Positions 35,965 to 45,517 of a stretch of 64,000 bases of DNA are shown here, piece by piece. Below the pieces are notes generated by a model, which did not search any database, had not been told where the DNA came from, and saw only the letters and a list, made by a program, of their open reading frames with translations. Made by a program: the position numbers and the translations under genes. The stretch's first letter is position 1. Each line of letters begins with the position of its first letter. The stretch is taken from the NCBI GenBank assembly GCA_038227135.1, contig JBBRQC010000005.1, positions 39,769-103,768 of the forward strand. The letters are read 5' to 3'. This stretch comes from UBA4720 sp038227135 (GTDB taxonomy: Bacteria; Gemmatimonadota; Gemmatimonadetes; Gemmatimonadales; Gemmatimonadaceae).

Positions 35965-36657
35965 GTGGCTGAGCGCGAGCTATGGACAGTAACCCTCGGC
36001 CGAATGCCCTACGCGGAAGCGCTGGAGCTCCAGCGCCAGGTCGCGCGAGACCGGATTACTGGCGCGATACCCCAGGACGTTCTGCTCCTCGTTGAGCACC
36101 CACCGGTAGTCACGCTCGGCCGCGCATCGAAGGAGAAGCATCTCATTGCTTCGCCGGCCTTTCTGGAGAGCAGGGGCGTAGAGCTTTTCGAAGTCGAGCG
36201 GGGCGGTGACGTGACATTCCACGGTCTGGGACAGCTCGTCGGCTATCCGATCATCGACCTCAAGCGTCACCGGCAGGACCTCCACTGGTACCTCCGGAAG
36301 ATCGAGGAGGCGCTGATCAACGCCCTGGCGGACTACGACATCCCGGCCGAGCGCAACCCGAGCTTCACCGGGGTGTGGACGAGAGGAAAGAAGATCGCTT
36401 CGATCGGCGTGCACGCGCGGGACTGGGTAACCTGGCACGGTTTCGCGCTGAACGTTACGACTGATCTCTCCTACTTCGACCTCATCGTGCCCTGCGGAAT
36501 CAGCGGGGTCGTCATGACTTCCGTTGCACGGGAGCTGGGACTGGAGAATGTCTCGGCGCAGGATGTGAGAGACAGGGTATCGTCCAAGTTCGCCGAGGCG
36601 TTTGACCTCGAGGTGGTCGTCACCTCCCATTCGGCGCTTCTCGAGTCCGTCGCGTGA
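35965..36657 (+). CDS. lipB: octanoyl-[acyl carrier protein]:protein octanoyltransferase
   Basis: Moves octanoate from acyl carrier protein to lipoyl domains, providing the substrate for LipA. Motifs: HPPVVTLGRASKEKHL, ERGGDVTFHGLGQLVGYPII, TGVWTRGKKIASIGVHARDW with the catalytic K143, and the nucleophile C177 in VPCGISGVVM. The protein is 230 residues and starts at GTG 35965, 15 bases after lpd. Its stop overlaps the GTG of the next gene (GTGA). With lipA at the other end, the operon carries its own lipoylation pathway. Confidence 0.96.
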   Translation: MAERELWTVTLGRMPYAEALELQRQVARDRITGAIPQDVLLLVEHPPVVTLGRASKEKHLIASPAFLESRGVELFEVERGGDVTFHGLGQLVGYPIIDLKRHRQDLHWYLRKIEEALINALADYDIPAERNPSFTGVWTRGKKIASIGVHARDWVTWHGFALNVTTDLSYFDLIVPCGISGVVMTSVARELGLENVSAQDVRDRVSSKFAEAFDLEVVVTSHSALLESVA

Positions 36658-38762
36658 CGGAGACCCTCAAGGTCTACCCGTCGCGTGATCGCCTAGAGAC
36701 TGTCGGCACCCCACGCGACTTTGCCGCGGAGCTGAATCCGCAACAAGCGGCCGCGGCGACGCAAGGCGACGGGCCGCTGCTCATCATTGCCGGCGCCGGA
36801 ACTGGAAAGACCCGCACGCTCGTTTATCGGGTCGCGCATCTGATCGAACGCGGAGTCGCGGCCGAGCGAATTCTTCTACTTACGTTTACGCGACGCGCCG
36901 CGCAGGAAATGCTCTCGCGCGCCGAGCGTCTGGTCGGCAGCAACAGCAAGCGCGTGCATGGAGGGACCTTTCATGCGACGGCGCACCGCCTGCTGCGGCG
37001 TTACGGCCCCGCCGCCGGTTTGCCGAAAGATTTCACGATCATGGATCAGGGTGATTCAGCCGATCTCATGCACCTGTCGCGCGCGCAGCTCGGGTACGCC
37101 GCGAGAATCAAGAGATTCCCGAAGAAGGAGACGCTCCAGTACGTCTACTCCCGACACATCAACACGGGAATACCGGTCGAGGACATAGTGCGCGATGAGT
37201 ACGCACAATTCGTCGACTACCTCGAAGGTTTCGGCAAGATTTACGGCGACTACGTCCGGCGAAAACAGGAGCGGAATCTCGTCGACTACGACGACCTGCT
37301 CCTGTTCTGGGCGCTGATGCTGGAAGCATCGCCCGAGCTTCGCCAGCAGATCGGCGGGATGTACGACCACATCCTGGTTGACGAGTATCAGGACACCAAC
37401 GTGCTGCAGGCGCGAATTCTTCGCGGCATGTGCGGCTCCCACGCCAATCTCACCGTCGTCGGAGACGACGCACAGAGCATCTATTCGTTCAGGGGCGCCA
37501 ATTTCAGGAACATCCTCGACTTCCCCAAACAGTTCGTTGGCGCGACTACGGTCACTCTCGAGCAGAACTACCGCTCGACCCAGCCCATCCTAAGCGTCAC
37601 CAACACACTGATATCGCGCGCGGCGGAGCGGTTCACAAAGAACCTCTGGACAGAGCGGACGGGCGGAGAGACGCCATGGCTGGTCGCGGCTCGCGACGAG
37701 CAGCAACAGACCCGTTTTGTCGTCGACCGCATACTGGAGCTGCACGAGGAAGGAACGCCGTTGCGCGAGATCGCGGTGCTATTTCGCGCCGGGTACATGT
37801 CCGCCGACCTGGAGATAGAGCTCACCAACAGGAAGATCCCGTTCGAGAAGTGGGGCGGCCTCAAGTTTCTCGAGGCAGCGCACGTCAAGGATGTGCTCGC
37901 GTTTCTCCGCATCCTCGAGAACCCGCGCGACGAGGTGAGCTGGTACCGGCTGCTGCTGCTGCTTCCCGGAATTGGCGACGCGACCGCGCGTGCGGCGATC
38001 GATTCGATGATCGCGGCGGCGTGGGAATCGAATGCGTTCGGCCGCTATAATCCGCCACCAAGGGCGAAGGCAGCCCACGCAGCTCTGGTATCGCTGCTCG
38101 AAGGTCTGCGGACCGGGCCCGCACTGGACGAGGCAAAGGTTGCAGCAGACATTTCGCGTGTACGGCGGCTCTACGACAACATCCTGCGCGAGCGCTACGA
38201 TCGCGTTGAGCCGCGACTGGCTGATCTGGATCAGCTGCAGACGATAGCCGCGGGTTATCCCGACCGCGCAACGTTCCTGTCAGCGCTCGCACTGGAGCCA
38301 CCGCAGGCCACCCAGGATCTTCCTGGCGGCAGCAGCCGCGAGGAAAATGACTGCCTCGTGCTCAGCACTGCCCATTCTGCCAAAGGAAAGGAATGGGACG
38401 CGGTGTTCGTGATCTGGGCCGTGGACGGATGGTTTCCTTCCGCGCGCTGCCTGAACTCCGAAGAGGAGACCGAGGAAGAACGTCGACTGATGTACGTCGC
38501 GCTTACGCGCGCGCGAAATTATCTGAGCGTGGCCTATCCGCTGAACGCATACTCGTCGCGAAGAGGCGCGGACTACTCGCTCGATCAGCTCTGCCGCTTC
38601 ATCGATCGAGGCGTGCGCGACAACATGCAGCGCGTTGCCCTGGCGAGCGACAACACTCCGGAGGATGTCCCCCCGCCCGAGAAACAGCCCCTACTCGACC
38701 TCCGCGCCTTGCTTAGGTCGAAATTCAGCGCTCCTGAGCGCGGAGAGTCGCCAACGCCGTAA
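36654..38762 (+). CDS. UvrD/PcrA-type superfamily-1A DNA helicase
   Basis: A 702-residue 3'-5' helicase. Motifs in order: AGAGTGKTRTLVYRV (Walker A, 46-60), LLTFTRRAAQEM, DHILVDEYQDTN (Walker B), VGDDAQSIYSFRGA, QNYRSTQPIL, LSTAHSAKGKEWDAVFVI and YVALTRARNYLSV. It is shorter at the C-terminus than PcrA, which runs to about 720-760, and lacks an obvious RNA-polymerase-binding tail. The start is GTG 36654, overlapping the lipB stop, so it is transcribed with metabolic genes; a functional connection is not evident. Confidence 0.93.
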   Translation: MTETLKVYPSRDRLETVGTPRDFAAELNPQQAAAATQGDGPLLIIAGAGTGKTRTLVYRVAHLIERGVAAERILLLTFTRRAAQEMLSRAERLVGSNSKRVHGGTFHATAHRLLRRYGPAAGLPKDFTIMDQGDSADLMHLSRAQLGYAARIKRFPKKETLQYVYSRHINTGIPVEDIVRDEYAQFVDYLEGFGKIYGDYVRRKQERNLVDYDDLLLFWALMLEASPELRQQIGGMYDHILVDEYQDTNVLQARILRGMCGSHANLTVVGDDAQSIYSFRGANFRNILDFPKQFVGATTVTLEQNYRSTQPILSVTNTLISRAAERFTKNLWTERTGGETPWLVAARDEQQQTRFVVDRILELHEEGTPLREIAVLFRAGYMSADLEIELTNRKIPFEKWGGLKFLEAAHVKDVLAFLRILENPRDEVSWYRLLLLLPGIGDATARAAIDSMIAAAWESNAFGRYNPPPRAKAAHAALVSLLEGLRTGPALDEAKVAADISRVRRLYDNILRERYDRVEPRLADLDQLQTIAAGYPDRATFLSALALEPPQATQDLPGGSSREENDCLVLSTAHSAKGKEWDAVFVIWAVDGWFPSARCLNSEEETEEERRLMYVALTRARNYLSVAYPLNAYSSRRGADYSLDQLCRFIDRGVRDNMQRVALASDNTPEDVPPPEKQPLLDLRALLRSKFSAPERGESPTP

Positions 38763-38824
38763 GAGTCCGACCGTACGTGAACCTCGAGCCTGGATGCCAG
38801 CTAGAGCGGCTGATGTGCTGGGTG

Positions 38825-39907
38825 CTACAGCGAGCCTGAAAGAGAATCGGGCCTCACGCCCACCCACCGTCTCAGCGCCGAAAACGGAGACTTCGGATTC
38901 GATTTCGCGAGAGCAATCATGCGTCCGATCGAGCGCTTCAACTCCCGTCCCTCCTTTGCGTAGACCTGATCGAACACATCGAGATCGCTCGCGTAGACTC
39001 GCCTCGCCAGTAACGACGCGTTGTCGAGGGGCACCCGCTCGGCGTAGCGCGGGCTGATCGTTTTGAGCGCAGGTCCTACTTCGGAGACAAGCGCCTTTCG
39101 GGCGCGGGCGTACACCGTGTCGCGGACGGCTATCCTCGCCTCTTTGCTCTCCGGATGCACTGCGTACGCCGAGTCGAGAGACTTGATTACTCCGCTCCAG
39201 AACCTCGCCAGCAGCTTGTCATCTTCCCATTGCGCGTCCAATCTGTCAGCCGCGGCTTGCTGGCCGCGCGACCTGAAAAATGCGGCTGCGCCCCGGGCCC
39301 CGACGAACATCGCGAACGACTCGTTGAAGGGCGCCTGTCCCGACGCGTAGAAGGTGTTGTGTGTCAGCTCGTGAATCACCGTGTTCGCGAGCGAGAGCGA
39401 GTCGCCCTTGAGAGTCGTGTTCAGCAGCGGATCGTTGAAGAATCCCAACGTGCTGAAAGCATCGGACGGCCGCACGTAAACATCGAACCCATCCGCTGCA
39501 AGATTCTTCGCTTCACGTCTCGCGGCGGCGAAGTCGAAGTAGCCTTTGTATGGAACGCGACCGACGATCGGAAACCACCACGTGTAGGGCTTAAGGGTGT
39601 CCCGGTATGCCGCCGAAACCAATAGGACCAAAGTGTCGTGATCAAGGCGTGAATATGTCGTGAAACTGTCTTTGGTTCGGAGCTTTAAACTATCCTTTGC
39701 GTACTGTCGGGCCGCTAAAACCACTCTAAGTTTCGCTTTCACATCCGCCGGCGTCCGCGGACTCGCAACCAGCTCGGAAATCGGTTCTCGCCGGCTCAGA
39801 ATCCTGGCTTCTTCCCACGCACCTCGACTGAGATAACAAGCTGTCGGAGCAGAGATTAGACCCAAGACGGCGAGCGCAACGGCTATCGCCACGAATCCGC
39901 GGCGCAT
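38825..39907 (-). CDS. putative membrane-anchored aminopeptidase (COG4324 type)
   Basis: A 360-residue protein with an N-terminal hydrophobic segment ending in TACYLSRGAW; the cysteine is placed like a lipobox but the preceding residues are unusual. A zinc-metallopeptidase motif HELTHNTFY (HExxH) is clear, with a downstream glutamate in FNESFAMFVG as third ligand. The segment around CYLSRGAWEEARILSRREPI resembles the start of proteobacterial proteins annotated as putative aminopeptidases. I start at ATG 39907, because an upstream ATG at 39973 lies inside dnaE and adds a charged, unconserved stretch. It is divergent from dnaE with an 11-bp gap. Confidence 0.82.
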   Translation of the reverse strand: MRRGFVAIAVALAVLGLISAPTACYLSRGAWEEARILSRREPISELVASPRTPADVKAKLRVVLAARQYAKDSLKLRTKDSFTTYSRLDHDTLVLLVSAAYRDTLKPYTWWFPIVGRVPYKGYFDFAAARREAKNLAADGFDVYVRPSDAFSTLGFFNDPLLNTTLKGDSLSLANTVIHELTHNTFYASGQAPFNESFAMFVGARGAAAFFRSRGQQAAADRLDAQWEDDKLLARFWSGVIKSLDSAYAVHPESKEARIAVRDTVYARARKALVSEVGPALKTISPRYAERVPLDNASLLARRVYASDLDVFDQVYAKEGRELKRSIGRMIALAKSNPKSPFSALRRWVGVRPDSLSGSL

Positions 39908-39918
39908 TATCTTACCAC

Positions 39919-42900
39919 GTGTCCTTCGTTCACCTGCACTGCCACTCCGAATACTCTCTTCTCGACGGCGCAAACCGCATCGATGATCTCATCACGAGAG
40001 CATTGGAGTTCGAACAGCCCGCGCTCGCGATAACCGATCATGGCAATCTTCACGGCGCTTGGGAGTTCCAGGAAAAAGCCAAGAAAGCGGGGCTCAAGCC
40101 TATCATCGGCATGGAAGCCTATGTCGCGCCTGGCGATAGACGCGCTCGCAACCGCGTTGGCGGCGATCGGGGAAAACCCTACTACCACCTCGTCCTCCTC
40201 GCTCAGAACGCAACCGGATACAAGAATCTAGTCAAGCTATCCTCCCTCGCCTACACGGAGGGATTTTACGCCAAGCCGAGGATGGACCGCGAGCTCCTCG
40301 CGAAATACAACGAGGGCATCGTAGTCTCGTCAGCGTGCATGGCCGGCGAAATCGCGCACAATCTCCTGTCCGAGGAGTACGACCAGGCCCGCGCAGCTGC
40401 TTCGTGGTACGCGGATGTGTTTCGCGATCGGTATTACCTCGAGGTCCAGGCGCACAATTCCGAGAACCAGGCGACGCTCAACAGCCGCGTCTTTCAGCTC
40501 GCCGCGGAGCTGAATCTCCCCGTCCTCGCCACCAACGACGCCCACTTCCTGTCGCGCGGCGATCACGACGCCCACGACATCCTGCTCTGCATCGGCCTCG
40601 GCAAGGATTTCTCCGACACCAATCGGATGCACTACGACGAGGGCCTCTACTTCAAGAGCGCCCCCGAAATCGCGGACGCGTTTCCGGGTCGGAAAGACGT
40701 CCTGGAGAACTCGCTCCGAATCGCGGATGAAACCGCGATCACATTCTCGAAGCAGTACAAGGTGCCATCGTTTCCGCTTCCCTCGGGGATCGAAACCGAA
40801 AACGAGCTGCTCGTCCGCCTCTCCGAGCAAGGAGCGCACTGGAGGTACGGAGCCGAGTTGCCCGCGAACGTGCGCGAAAGACTCGACTACGAGCTGGGGG
40901 TAATCACCAGCACCGGCTACGCCGGCTACTTCCTCATCGTCGCCGATTTCATCAAGGCGGCGCGTGAAAAAGGAATTCCCGTCGGCCCGGGACGTGGGTC
41001 GGCCGCCGGATCGCTTGTCGCCTACTCATTGCGTATTACGGATATCGATCCGCTCCAGTTCGATCTTCTCTTCGAGCGATTCCTGAATCCGGAGCGAGTG
41101 TCGATGCCTGACATCGACGTCGACTTCTGCTTCGAGCGCCGCGGCGAGGTCATCGAGTACGTTCGCCAGAAGTACGGCCGCGATTCCGTCGGTCAGATCA
41201 TCACCTTCGGGACGTTGAAATCCCGCGCCGCCATCAAGGACGTCGGTCGCACGCTCGGCTTCACTCCGTCGGAGACGGATTATCTCGCCAAGCTGATTCC
41301 GAACCATCCGAATTTCTCGCTCACGGTCAAGGAAGCCATCGAGCGGATTCCCGAAGTGCGCGAGCTCTACACGCCGCGCAAGGAAGATCCGCGCGAGATC
41401 AGGGAGAAAAAAGAGAGGTATCGCCAACTCCTCGATTTCGCGATGAAGCTGGAAGGCCTGTCGCGACACGCCGGCGTCCACGCCGCCGGAGTAGTCATCG
41501 CTCCGGGTCCGCTCGACGAATACGTTCCCGTCTGCACACAGGCGTCCAAGGGCTCGGGCAGCGGCAACGACGAGTCCATCGTCGTCACGCAATACGACAT
41601 GAACGCGCTCGAGAAGGTGGGGATGCTCAAGATCGATTTTCTCGGGCTCACCACACTTACAGTGATCGCTGACGCGATTCACGGCATCCGCGAGCGCACC
41701 GGATCGGCACCCGACCTCGGCAAGCTCCCGCTCGACGACGTCGAGACATATCGGATGCTCCGTGCCGGGAAAACCGCTGGCGTATTCCAGTTCGAGTCTC
41801 CGCTCGCCACCGACATGCTCAAGAGCATTCGCGCGGACAGATTCGACGATCTTGTCGCGTCCAACGCGCTGATGCGCCCCGGCCCGCTCGACGCCGGAAT
41901 GCATCGCGTGTACATGCGTAGAAAGCGTGGAGAGGAGCCTGTCTCCTACATTCTGCCCGAGCTCGCGCCGATTCTCGAGACCACCTACGGCGTCATCACC
42001 TATCAGGAACAGGTGATGCGCATTGCGCAGACTCTCGCCGGAATCTCGCTCGCCGAAGCGGACGTGCTTCGCAAGGCAGTCGGCAAGAAGGACGCGGAGC
42101 TGATTCGCGCCGAGTTGGCGAAGTTCATCGAGAAGTCGGTGGCGCGCGGTCACGACCGCGAGATCATCGGGGAGATCGCCAGCCAGATCGAGACCTTCGG
42201 CCGGTACGGCTTCAACAAGTCGCACGCGGTTGCATACTCGATCATCTCGTATCATACGGCCTGGCTCAAGACGCACTTCCCCGCTGACTTCATGGCAGCG
42301 CTGATGTCGTCACAGATCGGTGACACCGACGGCGTGGTGAAGTACATCAACGAGACGAGGCAGCTGCACGTTCCGGGCGCTGCACAGGCAGGCGTGGAGA
42401 TCCTTCCACCGGACGTGAATGAATCGGGCTACAAGTTCACCGTCGTTGGAGAGACCAAGATCCGTTTCGGGATGGGAGCGGTGCGCAACGTCGGTCGCGG
42501 CGCGATCGATTCGATCATCGGCGCGAGGAAGAAGGAAGGACCATTCCAGTCGATCTTCGACCTGTGCGAGCGCATCGACCTGCGCATTTGCAACAAGCGC
42601 GTGCTCGAAGCACTGATTCACGCGGGTGCGATGGATTCCCTCGGCGGGCACCGCGCGCAGCTTTCGGCCGCTCTCGACACCGCGATTCGCGAGGCGTCGT
42701 TGAGACAGGAGGATATCGCCACCGGCCAGGTATCTCTATTCGGCGCGCCGGCGGATGAATCCCAGAAGGGCGAGACGAGTCACACGCTCCCCAATCTGCC
42801 TCCGTGGACCGAGTCGGAGCGGCTCGCCAGGGAGAAGGAGATTCTCGGGTTCTATATCTCCGGACACCCCCTCGAGCGCTTCCGGACCGAAGCGGAGATT

Positions 42901-43458
42901 TTCTCGACCCACACGGTATCGGATCTGGGCAAATGGCGCTCCGAGCCTATGACCCTCGCCGTCGTCGTGACGAACATCAAGCGACAGATGAGCAAGAAGT
43001 CCGGCTCCGAGTTCGCCCGGCTGACCATTGAGGACTTTTCCGGATCGGCCGAAGTCCTGATTTTCCCGGAAAAATGGGCGACGCTCAGCGATCAGATCCG
43101 CGCCGACATTCCGATGCTGCTCAAGGGCGCCTACTCCCGGCGCGATGAGGCCGGCGACAACCCGGCATTCATCGTAGAATCGGCAACGAAGCTGGCGGAA
43201 ATGCGTACCAATGGCCAGGTGACGGTTGCGATCGACCTGGCAAAAGGGGCATACTCGGGTGATGTAATGTCGGACGTGAGGGCTATAGCCGAGACTTATC
43301 CCGGGTCGGCGCCGCTCGAGTTCCGCTGGAGCGACGGAACGGGCGTCAAGGCGCGCCTCCGCTCGCGATCGCTGACGTTGGCAGCGGATGGCGCGGCCTT
43401 GAGCGCGCTTCGCAATATTCTGGGCGAGTCTTCCGTCAAGCTTCAACGCGGGAGCTGA
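39919..43458 (+). CDS. dnaE: DNA polymerase III alpha subunit
   Basis: Replicative DNA polymerase of 1179 residues. The PHP domain opens with FVHLHCHSEYSLLDGA. The catalytic aspartates of the palm lie in MPDIDVDFCF (D398, D400, D402), preceded by PVGPGRGSAAGSLVAY. The HhH region and an OB-fold near the C-terminus (EFARLTIEDFSGSAEVLIFP) complete the DnaE1 layout. It starts at GTG 39919, with no Shine-Dalgarno sequence. TATCTT at 39909-39914 lies directly upstream, so the message may be leaderless. It heads a run with accA, a PSP1 gene and metG. Confidence 0.97.
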   Translation: MSFVHLHCHSEYSLLDGANRIDDLITRALEFEQPALAITDHGNLHGAWEFQEKAKKAGLKPIIGMEAYVAPGDRRARNRVGGDRGKPYYHLVLLAQNATGYKNLVKLSSLAYTEGFYAKPRMDRELLAKYNEGIVVSSACMAGEIAHNLLSEEYDQARAAASWYADVFRDRYYLEVQAHNSENQATLNSRVFQLAAELNLPVLATNDAHFLSRGDHDAHDILLCIGLGKDFSDTNRMHYDEGLYFKSAPEIADAFPGRKDVLENSLRIADETAITFSKQYKVPSFPLPSGIETENELLVRLSEQGAHWRYGAELPANVRERLDYELGVITSTGYAGYFLIVADFIKAAREKGIPVGPGRGSAAGSLVAYSLRITDIDPLQFDLLFERFLNPERVSMPDIDVDFCFERRGEVIEYVRQKYGRDSVGQIITFGTLKSRAAIKDVGRTLGFTPSETDYLAKLIPNHPNFSLTVKEAIERIPEVRELYTPRKEDPREIREKKERYRQLLDFAMKLEGLSRHAGVHAAGVVIAPGPLDEYVPVCTQASKGSGSGNDESIVVTQYDMNALEKVGMLKIDFLGLTTLTVIADAIHGIRERTGSAPDLGKLPLDDVETYRMLRAGKTAGVFQFESPLATDMLKSIRADRFDDLVASNALMRPGPLDAGMHRVYMRRKRGEEPVSYILPELAPILETTYGVITYQEQVMRIAQTLAGISLAEADVLRKAVGKKDAELIRAELAKFIEKSVARGHDREIIGEIASQIETFGRYGFNKSHAVAYSIISYHTAWLKTHFPADFMAALMSSQIGDTDGVVKYINETRQLHVPGAAQAGVEILPPDVNESGYKFTVVGETKIRFGMGAVRNVGRGAIDSIIGARKKEGPFQSIFDLCERIDLRICNKRVLEALIHAGAMDSLGGHRAQLSAALDTAIREASLRQEDIATGQVSLFGAPADESQKGETSHTLPNLPPWTESERLAREKEILGFYISGHPLERFRTEAEIFSTHTVSDLGKWRSEPMTLAVVVTNIKRQMSKKSGSEFARLTIEDFSGSAEVLIFPEKWATLSDQIRADIPMLLKGAYSRRDEAGDNPAFIVESATKLAEMRTNGQVTVAIDLAKGAYSGDVMSDVRAIAETYPGSAPLEFRWSDGTGVKARLRSRSLTLAADGAALSALRNILGESSVKLQRGS

Positions 43459-43462
43459 AACA

Positions 43463-44431
43463 GTGGCATCAGCAACACAACTCGAATTTGAAAAGCCGAT
43501 CGCCGAGCTGGAGCGGCAGATCGACGAGATAAAGAAAACCGCGGGCGACAGCCAGCTTAGCGTCGCTGAAGCAATCGAGCCGCTCGAGCGGAAGCTCTCG
43601 GATCTGCGTGAGGAGGTCTACCGGAATCTCACTCCGTTTCAGAGAGTCCAGGTCGCGCGCAACCCGAAGCGTCCGTTCACCGCTGATTACATCCGTCTTG
43701 CTTTCACAGACTTTATCGAGCTCCATGGCGATCGCGCTTTCCGCGACGACGCGGCAATCATTGGTGGCTGGGCTCGTCTCGATGACGATACGGTGATGGT
43801 GATCGGGCATCAGCGTGGGCGGGACACCAAAGAACAGCTGAAGCGGAACTTTGGCATGCCGCACCCGGAGGGGTACAGAAAGGCGTTGCGGCTGATGAAG
43901 CTCGCGGAGAAGTTCCACGTTCCCGTCCTCACCTTCATCGATACGCAGGGAGCGTGGGCGGGGCTCGGCGCCGAGGAACGCGGGCAATCCGAGGCGATCG
44001 CGCGCAACCTCTACGAGATGAGTCAGCTGACGGTTCCCATCATCGCAACCGTAATCGGCGAAGGCGGATCGGGGGGAGCTTTGGCGCTCGGCGTCGCCGA
44101 CAGAGTGCTCATGATGGAAAATGCAGTTTACTCGGTGATTTCAGTCGAAGGGTGCGCCGCGATTCTCTGGAAGGATGCGAAGAGCCCCGAGATGCGCGAG
44201 AAGGCTGCGACAGCGCTCAAGATCACTGCCCCCGAGCTGCTCGAGCTGAAGGTGATCGACGAGGTCGTTCCGGAGCCAAGAGGGGGAGCGCACGCGGATC
44301 ACGAGGCCGCCGCCAAGTCTCTGCGCGAGGTCATCGACAAGCATCTCGAGGAGCTGCGCAAGATGCGGCCGGAAAAGCTGGTCAGGCGTCGTCGGCAGAA
44401 GTTTCTCCGCCTCGGCGCGTGGACCGAATAG
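43463..44431 (+). CDS. accA: acetyl-CoA carboxylase carboxyltransferase subunit alpha
   Basis: Half of the carboxyltransferase that makes malonyl-CoA for fatty-acid synthesis. The protein starts with the helical LEFEKPIAELERQIDEIK, then YIRLAFTDFIELHGDR and RDTKEQLKRNFGMPHPEGYR. The crotonase-like core has FIDTQGAWAGLGAEERGQSE and GEGGSGGALALGVADRVLM. Length 322 residues, normal. Start GTG 43463, with GGGAG upstream, five bases after dnaE; the dnaE-accA order is also found in gamma-proteobacteria. The beta subunit gene is not in the window. Confidence 0.97.
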   Translation: MASATQLEFEKPIAELERQIDEIKKTAGDSQLSVAEAIEPLERKLSDLREEVYRNLTPFQRVQVARNPKRPFTADYIRLAFTDFIELHGDRAFRDDAAIIGGWARLDDDTVMVIGHQRGRDTKEQLKRNFGMPHPEGYRKALRLMKLAEKFHVPVLTFIDTQGAWAGLGAEERGQSEAIARNLYEMSQLTVPIIATVIGEGGSGGALALGVADRVLMMENAVYSVISVEGCAAILWKDAKSPEMREKAATALKITAPELLELKVIDEVVPEPRGGAHADHEAAAKSLREVIDKHLEELRKMRPEKLVRRRRQKFLRLGAWTE

Positions 44432-44434
44432 ATC

Positions 44435-45517
44435 GTGCCGCACCTCGTCGAAGTCGCCTTCAAGGGCAACCGTAAGGAGTTCTTTCTCTGGGACTATCCC
44501 GATCCGCCGCCGTTGAACTCGGCGGTGATCGTGGATGTCGATCGCGGAGAGGATCTCGGCTACGTCCACGCGCTGGGAGAGCTCGCGGCGAAACGCAATG
44601 GCGGATGCTCACACGGGTGCGGCACGTCCCTTCCCGAGCGCAAGGCGCTGCGCCTCGCCTCTGACAGGGATCGGGGCTTGTCGAAGGACCTCGACCGGCT
44701 CAACGAAGATGCCCGCCGCAAGGCGATGGAGCGCGTTCGCGCCAATGGACTGGGCATGAAGCTGTCCGACGCGGAGTGGCAGTGGGACAGGAAGAAGCTC
44801 ACCCTCTACTTCACGGCGGACAAGCGCGTCGACTTCCGCAATCTGGTGCGCGATCTGGCCTCTCTCTTCCGCACCCGTATCGAGCTCAAGCAGATCGGAG
44901 TACGCGATGAGGCCAAGAGACTGGACGGCATCGGCCGCTGCGGACGGCAGTATTGCTCAGCGTCATGGCTCCCCGAGCTTCGACCGGTCAATCTGGGCGT
45001 AGCCAAGGACCAGCGGCTGTCGCTCAATCCGTCGCAGATCTCCGGCGCGTGTGGACGCCTCATGTGCTGCCTCCGCTACGAGCACGAGTTCTACGTCCAG
45101 AGCCGCAAGCGGTTCCCGAAGGAGGGCAAGGTCGTGGCGACTTCGGTCGGAGAAGAAAAAGTGGTGAGCATCGACATCTTCCACGAACGCATCATGCTCC
45201 GCGGCGTCGATGGAGACATGCGCTCGCTCACGCTGCCGGAGTTCAAGCAGGAAACGGATCAACTGTCGGGCGTGGGAGCCGCCGAGGTTCCCGAGGCAGA
45301 TGAGGAGGAGAGCGTCGCCGAGACTATCCGCCCCGAGGAGATCTCACCGGAGCTGATGTACACCGCGGAGCACCAGATCTTCGTGCCGCGCACGGACAGT
45401 ATATCCGAGCCGGCGAAGACAAACGCCCGTGAAAACGACGCTGGCAGCAAGCGACGCCGCGGCAGGAGGGGCGGGCGTCGCGGCCGTGGCGACGACGGCC
45501 AGCCGGGAAGTCAGTAG
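44435..45517 (+). CDS. PSP1-domain protein (RicT/YaaT-like)
   Basis: A 360-residue protein with a PSP1 domain: GIGRCGRQYCSASWL, ISGACGRLMCCLRYEHEFY and a cysteine cluster (GGCSHGCGTS) near residue 60. In Bacillus the related YaaT/RicT is part of an RNA-processing and sporulation Y-complex that binds iron-sulfur clusters through these cysteines. The C-terminal 50 residues are acidic and then strongly basic (SKRRRGRRGGRRGRGDD), a possible RNA-binding tail. The start is GTG 44435, three bases after accA. It directly precedes metG, as in Bacillus-like gene orders near DNA-replication genes. Confidence 0.88.
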   Translation: MPHLVEVAFKGNRKEFFLWDYPDPPPLNSAVIVDVDRGEDLGYVHALGELAAKRNGGCSHGCGTSLPERKALRLASDRDRGLSKDLDRLNEDARRKAMERVRANGLGMKLSDAEWQWDRKKLTLYFTADKRVDFRNLVRDLASLFRTRIELKQIGVRDEAKRLDGIGRCGRQYCSASWLPELRPVNLGVAKDQRLSLNPSQISGACGRLMCCLRYEHEFYVQSRKRFPKEGKVVATSVGEEKVVSIDIFHERIMLRGVDGDMRSLTLPEFKQETDQLSGVGAAEVPEADEEESVAETIRPEEISPELMYTAEHQIFVPRTDSISEPAKTNARENDAGSKRRRGRRGGRRGRGDDGQPGSQ

